In this document: positions 8,779 through 17,724 of the stretch, piece by piece
How positions within the stretch are numbered: position 1 is the first letter of the stretch
Layout of the letters: every line of letters begins with the position of its first letter
Source of the DNA: an uncultured Clostridia bacterium
Lineage (GTDB): Bacteria; Bacillota; Clostridia; JAAYHZ01
Reading direction: 5' to 3'
Length of the DNA: 46,052 nt
Assembly (NCBI GenBank): GCA_937894465.1
Contig: CALCRE010000002.1
Coordinates: forward strand, 1-46,052
Notes under the pieces: model-generated
Told to the model about the DNA's origin: nothing
Seen by the model: the letters and a program-made list of their open reading frames with translations, nothing else
Databases searched by the model: none
Made by a program: the position numbers and the translations under genes

Positions 8779-9586
8779 AAAAGCCCCCTTTGAATAAATA
8801 ATCAATAATAGCATCAATGTCGGTAAAATCCATCACTAGGGCATCCGCTCCCGCTTGTGTTAAACGACGCTTCTTCCATTCATCCCATCCTGTACTGGGA
8901 TTTGCTTCATGACCTGCTATACCTATGGCAATCCCGCCTACATCTTTTACATTTTCAATCTCCACATACCCATCGCCGAAGCCTGCCAAAGTAGTGCCGG
9001 ACAACTGTTGTTCTTTTAAAATCTTTTGAATAACCATAGCTTTAGAATTTAGTAGCAAATCGTCTTTCGCTCCGAAAATATTACCTTTGAAATATTTGGC
9101 AACATCAAGCAAGGACGCCTCTTCCATAACATATTCATGATCAGTACCACTGGCTAAATACAGATTCAAATTTCTTTCCACAAGTGTCTCTAAAAAGCGA
9201 CGGGCACCCGGAATCATCATATGATCCGGATCAGTAACTCCCGATAAAAGACTTTGCCTACGATGTTCAATATGTAACATTAACCGCTTGCTGTATTCAT
9301 TTTTGTAGAGAGAAGGATCCACAGCATCACCACCACGCTTTACAACCTCATCATTTAACTGCATACATTGATATATGGTTTGTTTTCCGGTGGTCAATTC
9401 AATAAATTCTGTCGCACACCGGTATTCTTCTTGAGCTGTACCGGCATGGGGGGTTTTTAGTAATACTTCAGCAAAGTATGGAATCATAACATCCTGCCAT
9501 CCCTGGCGGATCAAACTGATGGTACCGTCAAAATCAAAAAGAACCGATTGAATGTATTTTGGTTTCCTATTAGATATGAATATCAA
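8765..9586 (-). CDS. HAD-superfamily phosphatase
   Basis: Cytoplasmic phosphohydrolase of the haloacid dehalogenase family, 273 residues. Motif I is FDFDGT (nucleophile D18, acid/base D20), motif II is in YLASGTD, and motif IV is GFGDGYVEIENVKD; the inserted region between motif I and II is a helical cap. It starts with TTG, supported by GGAGGG six bases upstream; no ATG gives a better match to the family start. It is the first gene of a two-gene operon with the PfkB kinase, overlapping it by 14 bases. A phosphatase plus an RfaE-like kinase recalls the GmhB/HldE pair of heptose activation, but this family assignment is not specific enough to name a substrate. Confidence 0.8.
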   Translation of the reverse strand: MIFISNRKPKYIQSVLFDFDGTISLIRQGWQDVMIPYFAEVLLKTPHAGTAQEEYRCATEFIELTTGKQTIYQCMQLNDEVVKRGGDAVDPSLYKNEYSKRLMLHIEHRRQSLLSGVTDPDHMMIPGARRFLETLVERNLNLYLASGTDHEYVMEEASLLDVAKYFKGNIFGAKDDLLLNSKAMVIQKILKEQQLSGTTLAGFGDGYVEIENVKDVGGIAIGIAGHEANPSTGWDEWKKRRLTQAGADALVMDFTDIDAIIDYLFKGGFYETD

Positions 9587-9623
9587 AATTTACCCTCCGT
9601 TATACAAAAGCTCGTACTATGTA

Positions 9624-9652
9624 AATATACCGGTGAATAAATAACTTGTCAA
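9624..9652 (-). promoter_or_regulatory. Sigma-A promoter of the HAD-PfkB operon
   Basis: On the minus strand TTGACA (9647-9652) is followed after exactly 17 bases by TATATT (9624-9629). This is a near-consensus vegetative promoter about 35 bases upstream of the HAD start codon. Confidence 0.8.
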
Positions 9653-9772
9653 TTTATGAAAATTGTTTCTCTTATGATCAACCGGTAGGTTAGAAATGTA
9701 GTAGTTTTTTACATTGATTTATTAGAAAAGATATGGTTTAATTGAGTTTTAGAGATTGATAGGAGCGTTTTA

Positions 9773-12700
9773 ATGATACTATATATATCTGAAGATTTGG
9801 TAAAAAGACATACAAATGAAGATACCTATAAAAGAGGTGTTTTCTTTTTTGAAAACAATTGTATTACCGATTATGAAATTGATCACGTGAAGAGCGTCAT
9901 TCATGCACAAATAAAGCATAAAGATGTAGATCAAGTGAAAATTTCTTACTCAATCGAGCATAAACAAATAAAATGCGCATGTTCCTGTATAATAAGTGGT
10001 AAACAATCTTCTTTATGCGAACATTCAGTAGCCGCGCTTTTTGAAACAGCTAGAAGAGATTTAAACGGAGAATTTGAAAAGACACCTTTTGCAAAAGCCG
10101 GTCGATCCATCATCGAATTATTCGATAAGCCTTATGTAGATCAAAACGAAACATTTATTAACAAGAGTTTGGTTCAGTTATCTCAAACCATTGAATTCTA
10201 CTTAAAACCGAACATTTTCAACCCCCAACACAATTTATCCATGGAAGCTGAAATATCATTTAAAACAGGTATTTCACGTTTATACATTGTCCGCAATATT
10301 CAAGCTTTTTTAAACAACATATTTGATCAAACGGAATTTGAGATGGGAAAACAATTCCGTTATATACCGGGAGTACATCAGTACAGTAAGAGGGATACAG
10401 AGCTTCTATCCTTTCTATATTATTCCGCAGGTCATTACGAAAAACCGGTTAGGGAGGATTGCTCCTTATTAGGAAAGCGACTGATTTTAAACGGTGTGAT
10501 GTTGGAAAAATATTTGGATATTTGCTACACTGATCTTGTGGATATCAAATTGATCAAACGCCCCAAACAAGTATTAACACTTGAGTCATCCTCCAAACCG
10601 GAATTAAAATTTCACTTGGAGGAAATCAATCGATCCATTATGCTTGACATATATTTGGAAAAAGACATTTTGATCAGTAAAAATGCCAAATATGTAGTGG
10701 CAAACGGTAAGCTCTACCGCATAGACCCACAATCCCGACAAGAATTTAAAAATGTCGTGGAAATGGTATCAGCAAATCAAAATAAACAGTTTTTGTTTTC
10801 TGCACCTCATGTGAACAACTTTTTTATGATTGTACTGCCAAAACTAAATACATTGGGACATGTTGAAATTCCGGATTACTTAAAACAGAAAATCATCTCG
10901 GATAAATTAAATATCGTTAGTAAATTTGATAAAAACAAAAACAACATTATTTTAGATCTTCAACTACAATACGGAACCATTACGATCAATCAAGCCACCA
11001 ACCAAATAATTGAAGGCAACAAAGACACCTATTTGATGCGAGATCACAAACAAGAAATGAATTTACAGTCTCTTGTTTTATTATCCGGTTTTAAGCTTGA
11101 AAGTGACCATTATATATTAAGTACAAATGATCATATATATGAGTTTTTAAAAAAACACATGGCCAGGTTTTTAGAAATCGGCCAGGTCTATTATTCAGAA
11201 GAATTTAAGAATTTACCTTTGGTCAAAAGGCCTTCCATGTCCATCAGAATGAACGTAGAGAACAACTGGTTAGATATGGATTTCGATGCTGAAAACATCA
11301 GTGACGATGAATTATACAAGCTGTTAAGCAGCATACGTCAGAAAAAAAAGTATTTTCGGCTTAAAAACGGAGAATTTTTAGACTTGGAGTTTGACCAAGT
11401 CAACAAGTGGGCTCAAATGCTGGATCAATTGGAAATAGACCGAAATGATATTGAAAATCATTCTGCTCATGTTCCGGTTTATCGTGCATTATATATGGAC
11501 GAACTTTCTAAAGATGAAGATATCGGCAAATATATTACGGGAACAAAATCCTTTAAGCAATTGATCGATGACATTAAAAACTACGATCAGGGCAATTTAA
11601 CCGTACCAAAATCCCTTTTAAAAATATTGAGGCAATACCAAATCACAGGCTATAAACGCATGAAACAAATGACAGATTGCGGGTTGGGTGTTATCCTCGC
11701 AGATGACATGGGACTAGGTAAAACCTTGCAAATTCTAACGTTGCTCTTATCATACAAGAATAATTCGAAAAAGGAAGGTATTTCCGGTAAGCCTTCTTTG
11801 ATTGTTGTACCCACATCATTGGTTTACAATTGGGTTGCGGAGATAGAAAAATTCACTCCGGAGTTGACGGTGCAACCATTAATCGGTACACCTGCCCAAA
11901 GACAAGCCATATTAAACGATATCAATAATATTGATATCTTGTTGACAACCTACAGTATGATCAGAAGAGATGTAGATCTGTACAATGATGTAGAGTTTGA
12001 GTATTGTATCCTGGATGAATCTCAGCATGTTAAAAACCCTATGTCCATTGGTGCAAAAGGCGTCAAATGCATTCGTGCCAAAAAAAGAATCGCTATGACA
12101 GGCACTCCTATTGAAAATAATATTGTTGAGCTTTGGTCTGTTTTCGATTTTATCATGCCGGGCTTTTTCGGATCGTTAAATAAATTCAATAAACGTTTTA
12201 ATCACAACGAATTTGATGACCCTGAAGTAACCCGAGCACTACGAACCATGACTACACCATTTATTATCCGAAGAGTTAAATCCGAAGTTTTGGAGGAATT
12301 ACCGGATAAGATCATCACAAAGATGGATTGCGACCTGACCAAAGAGCAAAAAGAGTTGTATATGGCTTATCTTACCGATGCCAGAAAACAAATTGAAAAT
12401 GACAAGGATACAAACAAGCAACGCTTTTCCATTTTGTCATCCTTATTAAGATTGAGACAAATATGTTGTCATCCAGGAATGTTTGTAGAAGGTTACAAAG
12501 GCGGCAGTGGAAAAACCGAATTATTCAACGAGATCGTTGAACAAGCTGTGTCATCCGGGCATCGAATCCTGGTGTTTTCCCAATTCACTTCTATGTTGGA
12601 AATATTGAAAAAAGAATTGGATCAGCAACACTTAAATTATTTCTATTTAGACGGATCCGTTCCTACAGCCGAGAGAATCGATTCTGTCTACCGGTTTAAT

Positions 12701-13018
12701 GGAGGAGAACGTCAATTATTCCTGATCTCATTAAAAGCCGGAGGTTTCGGGTTAAACTTAACCGGAGCCGATGTGGTCATTCATTACGACCCTTGGTGGA
12801 ATCCGGCGGTAGAAAACCAAGCAACCGACAGAGCTCATCGAATCGGCCAAAAGAAAATCGTGCAAGTAATTCGATTAGTTGCCAAAGGTACCATAGAAGA
12901 TAAAATTCTTTCCTTGCAAGAGAAAAAGAAAAGCCTCACGGATAGTATATTACAAGCGAATGATTCCATTCCGGATCATTTGGATATGGAAGAGATATTG
13001 GAATTGTTGCAATCATAG
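9773..13018 (+). CDS. SNF2-family helicase with N-terminal SWIM zinc finger
   Basis: DNA-dependent ATPase of the Swi2/Snf2 family (1081 residues). An N-terminal SWIM zinc motif is visible as C70-x-C72 followed by C82-E-H84. A ~500-residue linker region follows, then the helicase core: LADDMGLGKT (Walker A), VPTSLVYNW, LDESQHVKN (motif II, DESQ in place of DEAH), MTGTPIENN, and the second lobe LVFSQFTSMLE, LISLKAGGFGLNLT and ATDRAHRIGQ (motif VI). Such SWIM-SNF2 proteins are common single genes in clostridia; a role in transcription or DNA repair is assumed, not shown. AGGAG lies seven bases before the ATG. The gene ends four bases from the end of the convergent next gene. Confidence 0.93.
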   Translation: MILYISEDLVKRHTNEDTYKRGVFFFENNCITDYEIDHVKSVIHAQIKHKDVDQVKISYSIEHKQIKCACSCIISGKQSSLCEHSVAALFETARRDLNGEFEKTPFAKAGRSIIELFDKPYVDQNETFINKSLVQLSQTIEFYLKPNIFNPQHNLSMEAEISFKTGISRLYIVRNIQAFLNNIFDQTEFEMGKQFRYIPGVHQYSKRDTELLSFLYYSAGHYEKPVREDCSLLGKRLILNGVMLEKYLDICYTDLVDIKLIKRPKQVLTLESSSKPELKFHLEEINRSIMLDIYLEKDILISKNAKYVVANGKLYRIDPQSRQEFKNVVEMVSANQNKQFLFSAPHVNNFFMIVLPKLNTLGHVEIPDYLKQKIISDKLNIVSKFDKNKNNIILDLQLQYGTITINQATNQIIEGNKDTYLMRDHKQEMNLQSLVLLSGFKLESDHYILSTNDHIYEFLKKHMARFLEIGQVYYSEEFKNLPLVKRPSMSIRMNVENNWLDMDFDAENISDDELYKLLSSIRQKKKYFRLKNGEFLDLEFDQVNKWAQMLDQLEIDRNDIENHSAHVPVYRALYMDELSKDEDIGKYITGTKSFKQLIDDIKNYDQGNLTVPKSLLKILRQYQITGYKRMKQMTDCGLGVILADDMGLGKTLQILTLLLSYKNNSKKEGISGKPSLIVVPTSLVYNWVAEIEKFTPELTVQPLIGTPAQRQAILNDINNIDILLTTYSMIRRDVDLYNDVEFEYCILDESQHVKNPMSIGAKGVKCIRAKKRIAMTGTPIENNIVELWSVFDFIMPGFFGSLNKFNKRFNHNEFDDPEVTRALRTMTTPFIIRRVKSEVLEELPDKIITKMDCDLTKEQKELYMAYLTDARKQIENDKDTNKQRFSILSSLLRLRQICCHPGMFVEGYKGGSGKTELFNEIVEQAVSSGHRILVFSQFTSMLEILKKELDQQHLNYFYLDGSVPTAERIDSVYRFNGGERQLFLISLKAGGFGLNLTGADVVIHYDPWWNPAVENQATDRAHRIGQKKIVQVIRLVAKGTIEDKILSLQEKKKSLTDSILQANDSIPDHLDMEEILELLQS

Positions 13019-13022
13019 TTTA

Positions 13023-14177
13023 TTAATTGTCCGAATTGCTTTTAGGAACGGTTCGGACAACAATTCTTTTCTTTCTGAAATATTTAATATCAAAATACAA
13101 GAAAATTTGCCATATGACAATAGTCAGACACAGGGCAGCCAAAACAAAAAGCACTTTCATCAGTGTATTGACGGTTTTCACCTTGCCTGCTGTTTGGGAT
13201 ACATTGAACATTTTCAAGTTGCCGGCAGAACCATATAACATTACAGTATCACCTTTGTACTTCATGACTGAAACGATATGGCCTTTTGAACCGGTGTACA
13301 AGTTCTCAATGTCATTGAATAGAATTTGGGGTTCCTCTAACAAAACATCATCATCCTTATAAACGGTTTCAAGGGGAAAATCCATATAGGACATGGAACC
13401 ATAGATATCTGCAGTGTAATCCAAAAATCGTACTTCATTACCAGTCACAGCATGAAGTTTTCCGATTTGTGCCGTCGATTTATTCTGAGGATAAATTTTT
13501 TCCGCTTCTTTTTTGTTTCGAATGACAAAAACATTACCTTCCTTGGTTGAAAAAACAACCGTACCATTGTCCAATCGAACTGCACTGTCTATATAAACAT
13601 CGCCGGTGGGAATATATTCGTCGGTTTTCGAAGCTTCTTTACTTGCAAGGCTGACAGCATACACCTTAATGCTTGATATTTCGTTCATCACCACAAAAAG
13701 GTTGTTGCCTTCACAAACAATATGACTGATGGTGGGTAACCATACATTGTCCTCCGGCTTGTATTCAATTCGAAACACCTCTTCTACAGAATCCTCTTTG
13801 ATGATCACAACCGTTTCGCTTTCCACCAAACCGGTTGTGTTATCCAGATAACTTTTGGTAACAAATAAACTTTGATCCTTATCCACATACATATGCTCGC
13901 TGAGAACACCGGTATCTTTCCCTTTGGATTGCAATCCCGTCACCTTGCCGATTTTACCGTCCGGTGTGTATTGGATGACAGTATACCCTTCATTGTCGCG
14001 GTACAAGACCCAAATGTTACCTTGTTCATCCGTAACAGCATTTACGACATGATCATAAAATGAAGAGGCGGTAATGGTATCTGTTTTTATATTTGCGTTC
14101 GCAATGATTAATGCTGAAGCAATTAAGATCACCAATAAAATAAAAAAGCCGTTTTTTCTTAACATATATGACCACAT
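13023..14177 (-). CDS. Membrane-tethered propeller-like protein of unknown function
   Basis: Not a family I can name. The 384-residue protein has an N-terminal membrane anchor (FFILLVILIASALII, about 11-26), a ~290-residue extracytoplasmic middle rich in beta-strand repeats such as AVTDEQGNIWVLYRD and VIQYTPDGKI, and a second membrane segment near residues 340-362 before a short basic tail. The strand pattern suggests a beta-propeller of NHL/YVTN type. Start choice is uncertain: the ATG at 14177 has AGGA directly against it, while a second ATG at 14165 has better-spaced upstream purines. It is convergent with the SNF2 gene and divergent from the LysM gene. Confidence 0.6.
   Translation of the reverse strand: MWSYMLRKNGFFILLVILIASALIIANANIKTDTITASSFYDHVVNAVTDEQGNIWVLYRDNEGYTVIQYTPDGKIGKVTGLQSKGKDTGVLSEHMYVDKDQSLFVTKSYLDNTTGLVESETVVIIKEDSVEEVFRIEYKPEDNVWLPTISHIVCEGNNLFVVMNEISSIKVYAVSLASKEASKTDEYIPTGDVYIDSAVRLDNGTVVFSTKEGNVFVIRNKKEAEKIYPQNKSTAQIGKLHAVTGNEVRFLDYTADIYGSMSYMDFPLETVYKDDDVLLEEPQILFNDIENLYTGSKGHIVSVMKYKGDTVMLYGSAGNLKMFNVSQTAGKVKTVNTLMKVLFVLAALCLTIVIWQIFLYFDIKYFRKKRIVVRTVPKSNSDN
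13027..13060 (+). terminator. Possible terminator overlapping two gene ends
   Basis: A 9-bp perfect inverted repeat (TTGTCCGAA / TTCGGACAA) with a 16-base loop lies just after the SNF2 stop and inside the 3' end of the convergent gene. It is followed by a T-rich run (CAATTCTTTTCTTTC). With only four bases between the genes, this is the only candidate terminator for SNF2. Confidence 0.4.
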
Positions 14178-14303
14178 TCCTAATATATATTATTATGTAA
14201 CCATTATATCATGTGATAGTTGTAATTTAAACAATATGTTGTACTTTTTTCTTGATTAATCACATCATATTGTTTATACTAATTTTAAGGTTGGTGAAAA
14301 TTC

Positions 14304-16250
14304 ATGAGTTCTTTTTATAGAAATATGATAATCGGTGAGAAATATCAAGCAAAAAAGGTCATCTCGGAAACAGAAGACACAAGCATTTACATATGCTCAA
14401 AAGAGTCCGATTTATATACTGTCAATCAATATAAAACGGAAGAAATCAAAGTAAAAGTCGCTGAAATATGCAAGGGTTTGAATCCCGACATACATAAAAA
14501 TTTTCATGAGATGTTTGTGCATGAATCCGCATTATATGTTGTTTTTCATTACTATAACGGAATCGAATTAAGAAAGTATCTGGTCAATAATAATCCGGAT
14601 ATATTTGAACGTTTAGAGATCGGAGAAAAGGTCATAGACAAGTCCATTGAGATGGATCACTATCCTCCCTTGATTAAAATGACAGCCATGCAAATCAATA
14701 ATGTAATGGTTTTAAATAATGACATGGTAAGTGTGAACTTTTATTTGGATTTTAACAATACTCCCCTCTTGCTTACCGATACAAAATATATCGCAGCAGC
14801 AGGTAATATCCTTTATGAACTGTTTTCAGATATAAAAAACTGTCCGAATCAAATCGATTCCTTTGTTGTCAAGGCGGCATTCGGTCGCTACGACACACTA
14901 GAGCGAATGGCATTGGAGTATTCTGCTATTAAAAGCGAAGTGATTGATTTTTTCATGGATGTAGAGCGTCCGAAAATGCAACCTGAGAATAAGGGTACAC
15001 CCAAGCAAGAAAAATCAACCGGTAACATACAGGAAGTTTTCACAAAACAAGAAAAAGATGATGTAAAAGAAACGGGAGAAGCTAAAAATACGAGCGAAAA
15101 GAACGAAGTGAAAGAAACGAAAAAACAAGAACCTATTTTATTGAATTGGATCAGAGGAAAAGATAAAAAAACAGCAACAAAAAATGAAGTGCCTGTTGAT
15201 AATGAAGATCAAAATGAAAAACCGGACACACCGGAAAAAGCACTTAGTACAGCTGACCAAATTTCATTGCAATTATTGAAAGCTGGAAAGGAGCTCTCAA
15301 TGTCATCTGAAGAGCAAGAAGAAAGTGCGCCTGTAAAGAACGAGCAAGAACAGACTCCACCCGTAACAATCAAACCGGCCGGCAGATCCAAGAAGAAAGA
15401 AGAAGCCGGTAAAAACAAGCACACAAAACAAAAATCGATAAAAGCGAGATCGAAAAATGATGATGAAAAAAAACTACCGGAACCCATCACTCAACCAAGT
15501 CAGGATAAATTAATCTATCCTTCCGCCAGCAGCAGACCGGTTATATCAGAAAAGCCAAGGCCAAGGCCAAACAGAAAGTCGCTACGCTTTCCCATTAAGA
15601 CTGTTACATTGTTTTTGGCAGTCTTTGTTGTCATGATAGGAGTAATTTACGGATTAAGCTCCATATTTCAGTTCTTTGACGACAGAGAAACGCAGCATGT
15701 GGATAACGATATATCCGATAGCATGAATAATCATGAGATCTCAGTGGAAGGAAATAACGGATCTAAAATCGAAACCACACAACCCGGCGAAACTACACAA
15801 CCTCCTGTAGAGACCACACGACCGGCAGAGACCACTCGACCGGCAGAGACCACCACACCTGCTGAAACGACACAACCTGCCCAGACAACAGGACAACAAC
15901 CCAAAAACGATGTTGTGGAATATGTGGTAAAGACCGGGGACTTTTTGAGAAAAATCAGCAAGGATTTTTACGGTGTTGATGAATATTACGATGTTATTGT
16001 AGAGTACAATAACTTGTCCGGAACAGAGTTGACGGTAGGACAAAAGCTGTACATACCACCCCTTGTCGATGACAACGGTAAGAAATTTGAGCTATATATC
16101 GTACAACCGGGAGACTATATGATCCAAATAAGCAAGAAGGTTTATAACGACGGTAATCTGTATAAAGCCATCCTTGATTACAACAACCTAAGCGAAGACG
16201 ACGAAATCGTAGTCGGCCAAATCCTGAAAATCCCAGTAGATCCAGCATAG
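14304..16250 (+). CDS. Kinase-like head, TM, twin-LysM envelope protein
   Basis: A 648-residue single-pass protein. Residues 1-220 have the strand pattern of a protein-kinase N lobe and hinge (IGEKYQAKKVI, IYICSKES, ALYVVFHYYNG) but no HRD or DFG catalytic motifs, so a pseudokinase-like fold is inferred. Residues 230-425 are a charged, low-complexity Lys/Glu/Gln linker. A membrane segment (VTLFLAVFVVMIGVIYG) lies near 430-450. Outside come a Thr/Pro-rich ETTQP-type stalk (about 490-530) and two LysM domains, 539-586 (EYVVKTGDFLRKIS ... VGQKLYIPP) and 597-645 (LYIVQPGDYMIQIS ... VGQILKIP), which bind peptidoglycan in known families. It probably links a cytoplasmic partner to the cell wall. Monocistronic, ended by a GC-rich hairpin. 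Confidence 0.75.
   Translation: MSSFYRNMIIGEKYQAKKVISETEDTSIYICSKESDLYTVNQYKTEEIKVKVAEICKGLNPDIHKNFHEMFVHESALYVVFHYYNGIELRKYLVNNNPDIFERLEIGEKVIDKSIEMDHYPPLIKMTAMQINNVMVLNNDMVSVNFYLDFNNTPLLLTDTKYIAAAGNILYELFSDIKNCPNQIDSFVVKAAFGRYDTLERMALEYSAIKSEVIDFFMDVERPKMQPENKGTPKQEKSTGNIQEVFTKQEKDDVKETGEAKNTSEKNEVKETKKQEPILLNWIRGKDKKTATKNEVPVDNEDQNEKPDTPEKALSTADQISLQLLKAGKELSMSSEEQEESAPVKNEQEQTPPVTIKPAGRSKKKEEAGKNKHTKQKSIKARSKNDDEKKLPEPITQPSQDKLIYPSASSRPVISEKPRPRPNRKSLRFPIKTVTLFLAVFVVMIGVIYGLSSIFQFFDDRETQHVDNDISDSMNNHEISVEGNNGSKIETTQPGETTQPPVETTRPAETTRPAETTTPAETTQPAQTTGQQPKNDVVEYVVKTGDFLRKISKDFYGVDEYYDVIVEYNNLSGTELTVGQKLYIPPLVDDNGKKFELYIVQPGDYMIQISKKVYNDGNLYKAILDYNNLSEDDEIVVGQILKIPVDPA
15819..15854 (+). 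repeat. 18-bp tandem repeat in LysM stalk
   Basis: Two adjacent copies of CGACCGGCAGAGACCAC(T/C) differ only at the last base. They encode the repeated RPAETT unit of the Thr/Pro-rich stalk between membrane segment and LysM domains, a place where copy number can change by slippage without breaking the frame. Confidence 0.8.
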
Positions 16251-16276
16251 ATTTTAGGGAATTGTATCTCACAATG

Positions 16277-16302
16277 AAGAAAGGGGCATAGGCCCCTTTC
16301 TT
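16277..16302. terminator. Hairpin between LysM gene and ohr
   Basis: An 11-bp perfect stem (AAGAAAGGGGC / GCCCCTTTCTT) with a 4-base loop lies 26 bases after the LysM stop and between two convergent genes. The T run after it is poor, but the stem is strong and could serve both genes. Confidence 0.65.
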
Positions 16303-16339
16303 GCTATGTATCTTTTAGTTCTTTATTTTCCCTCCATTG

Positions 16340-16759
16340 TTATACAACTTCCAGTTCAACATCAATGTTGCCCTTCGTTGCTTTTGAGTACGGACATATA
16401 GTATGTGCTAATTTTACATATTTCTCAGCAGTCTCGTTGTCTAATCCCTCAATTGAAACCTGCATACGTGCAGAAATCATGAACCCCTTATCAACAGGAT
16501 CCTCTAGCAATGAAACTGTTGCAGTCACCTTACTTGATTTGTATTGAATTCTTGCCTTACTTAGCACAAGTTCCAACGCACCGTGAAAGCACGCGCCATA
16601 GCCGGCAGCAAACAATTGCTCAGGATTTATGGCTTTCGTGTCATTACCACCCATTTCTATTGGAGTGGCAACATCCAATGAAAAGCTACCGTCCGGAGAA
16701 ACAGACTTACCGTTACGACCTCCGATATTGATCATCTGTGTACTATATAATACTTTCAT
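16340..16759 (-). CDS. ohr: Organic hydroperoxide resistance protein (OsmC/Ohr family)
   Basis: Thiol peroxidase that reduces organic hydroperoxides, usually with lipoylated partners. The 139-residue protein has the Ohr subfamily start (KVLYSTQMINIGGRNG), the first catalytic cysteine in NPEQLFAAGYGACFHGAL and the second in AHTICPYSKAT. The chosen ATG has AAAGGAG upstream; the open frame extends to 16831 but the extra residues are basic and lack a ribosome site. No OhrR-type MarR regulator is adjacent. It lies downstream of the nagB terminator and so is probably transcribed on its own. Confidence 0.93.
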   Translation of the reverse strand: MKVLYSTQMINIGGRNGKSVSPDGSFSLDVATPIEMGGNDTKAINPEQLFAAGYGACFHGALELVLSKARIQYKSSKVTATVSLLEDPVDKGFMISARMQVSIEGLDNETAEKYVKLAHTICPYSKATKGNIDVELEVV

Positions 16760-16854
16760 ATCCGGTCTCCTTTCTCGCTCCCTTTTTGTTTTTCTCATTG
16801 TACCACATAGGGATGATATAACACGTAACATTGGTTACATGAATTTCCAGATCA

Positions 16855-16889
16855 AAAAGGCAGTAGCCTTTTTTAGGTTACTGCCTTTT
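16855..16889 (-). terminator. Terminator of the sulfatase-nagB operon
   Basis: A 14-bp stem with one G-T mismatch (AAAAGGCAGTAGCC / GGTTACTGCCTTTT) and a 7-base loop lies about 50 bases after the nagB stop. The AAAA/TTTT ends make it work in both directions. It marks the end of the seven-gene minus-strand run. Confidence 0.85.
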
Positions 16890-16936
16890 ACATACTTTTA
16901 TTCGTTCTTTACACGATCTCTTTTTTGTTATATCAA

Positions 16937-17701
16937 TTACAGCAAATATCCGCTATCCGGATCCAAGTACAATGTTGCAGTATCTTTTGTTCTCAAGATG
17001 CTAGCCGGAATCAATTCGGTTACAAACCCCTTTACTGTTTCAACTACAGCTCTTGCCTTTGTTTTAGCGGGAACGATACAGTATAAATGCCCGTTATCCA
17101 CCAATGCGGGAATGGTTAAAGACAATGCTTTTTTCGGAACCAAATCCAATGAAGCGAAGCATCCGTCATTAACTTGTTGTTGCCTGCAAACTTCATCAAG
17201 AGTAACAACCTTTACCATTTCAGTGTCGCCAAATTTAGCGATACCGGGGTCGTTAAACGCCAAGTGACCGTTTTCTCCAATACCCATACAAACGATATCT
17301 GCAGGTTTTGATGTTAAAAGATCAGAATACCTTTTGCATTCGGCATCAAGGTCCGGTGCATTTCCGTTCAAGAAATTTGCTGACTTAAGGTTAACTTTTC
17401 CCCATAGTGCAGCTTTTATAAAGTTTCCAAATCCTTGCGGTGCATCCTTATCAAGATTAATATATTCGTCCATATGGAACGTATTAACCTTATCCCAAGG
17501 AATCTCTTTATCAGCTAATAAGCCTGCTAAAAATTCGTTTTGGGACGGAGCGGAAGCAAATATCATATTCACTTCACCCTTTGCCTTGGCGATTTCCTTG
17601 ATCTTAGCCGCAACATCAACAGCTGCAGAAACGCCCATGGCTTTTCTGGAATCATAAATTTTAACAGTTAATCTGTCCGCTTTTATTGTTTTTTGTAACA
17701 T
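16937..17701 (-). CDS. nagB: Glucosamine-6-phosphate deaminase
   Basis: Converts glucosamine-6-phosphate to fructose-6-phosphate and ammonia in amino-sugar breakdown. The 254 residues match the family length (240-270). Visible are FASAPSQNEFLAGLLAD, the active-site region FHMDEYINLD, the conserved VCMGIGENGHLAFNDPG (E-N-G-H with catalytic His) and the C-terminal KGFVTE. The N-terminal half is somewhat unlike E. coli NagB (ASAPSQ where ATGSTP is usual), as in several Firmicute NagB-like paralogs, so a related amino-sugar phosphate substrate is possible. GGAGGG lies seven bases upstream of the ATG. It is the last gene of the sulfatase operon, 23 bases after the isomerase; no nagA is present. 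Confidence 0.85.
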   Translation of the reverse strand: MLQKTIKADRLTVKIYDSRKAMGVSAAVDVAAKIKEIAKAKGEVNMIFASAPSQNEFLAGLLADKEIPWDKVNTFHMDEYINLDKDAPQGFGNFIKAALWGKVNLKSANFLNGNAPDLDAECKRYSDLLTSKPADIVCMGIGENGHLAFNDPGIAKFGDTEMVKVVTLDEVCRQQQVNDGCFASLDLVPKKALSLTIPALVDNGHLYCIVPAKTKARAVVETVKGFVTELIPASILRTKDTATLYLDPDSGYLL

Positions 17702-17724
17702 ATTACACCCTCCAAAATATTTGT

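Noticed and set aside
15819..15854. CRISPR-like repeat
   Set aside because: Only two adjacent copies without spacers, inside a coding stalk; no cas genes in the window.
15209..16272. Several long minus-strand open frames opposite the LysM gene
   Set aside because: They mirror the low-complexity Lys/Glu/Thr/Pro linker and the LysM codons, have no ribosome sites and no family resemblance.
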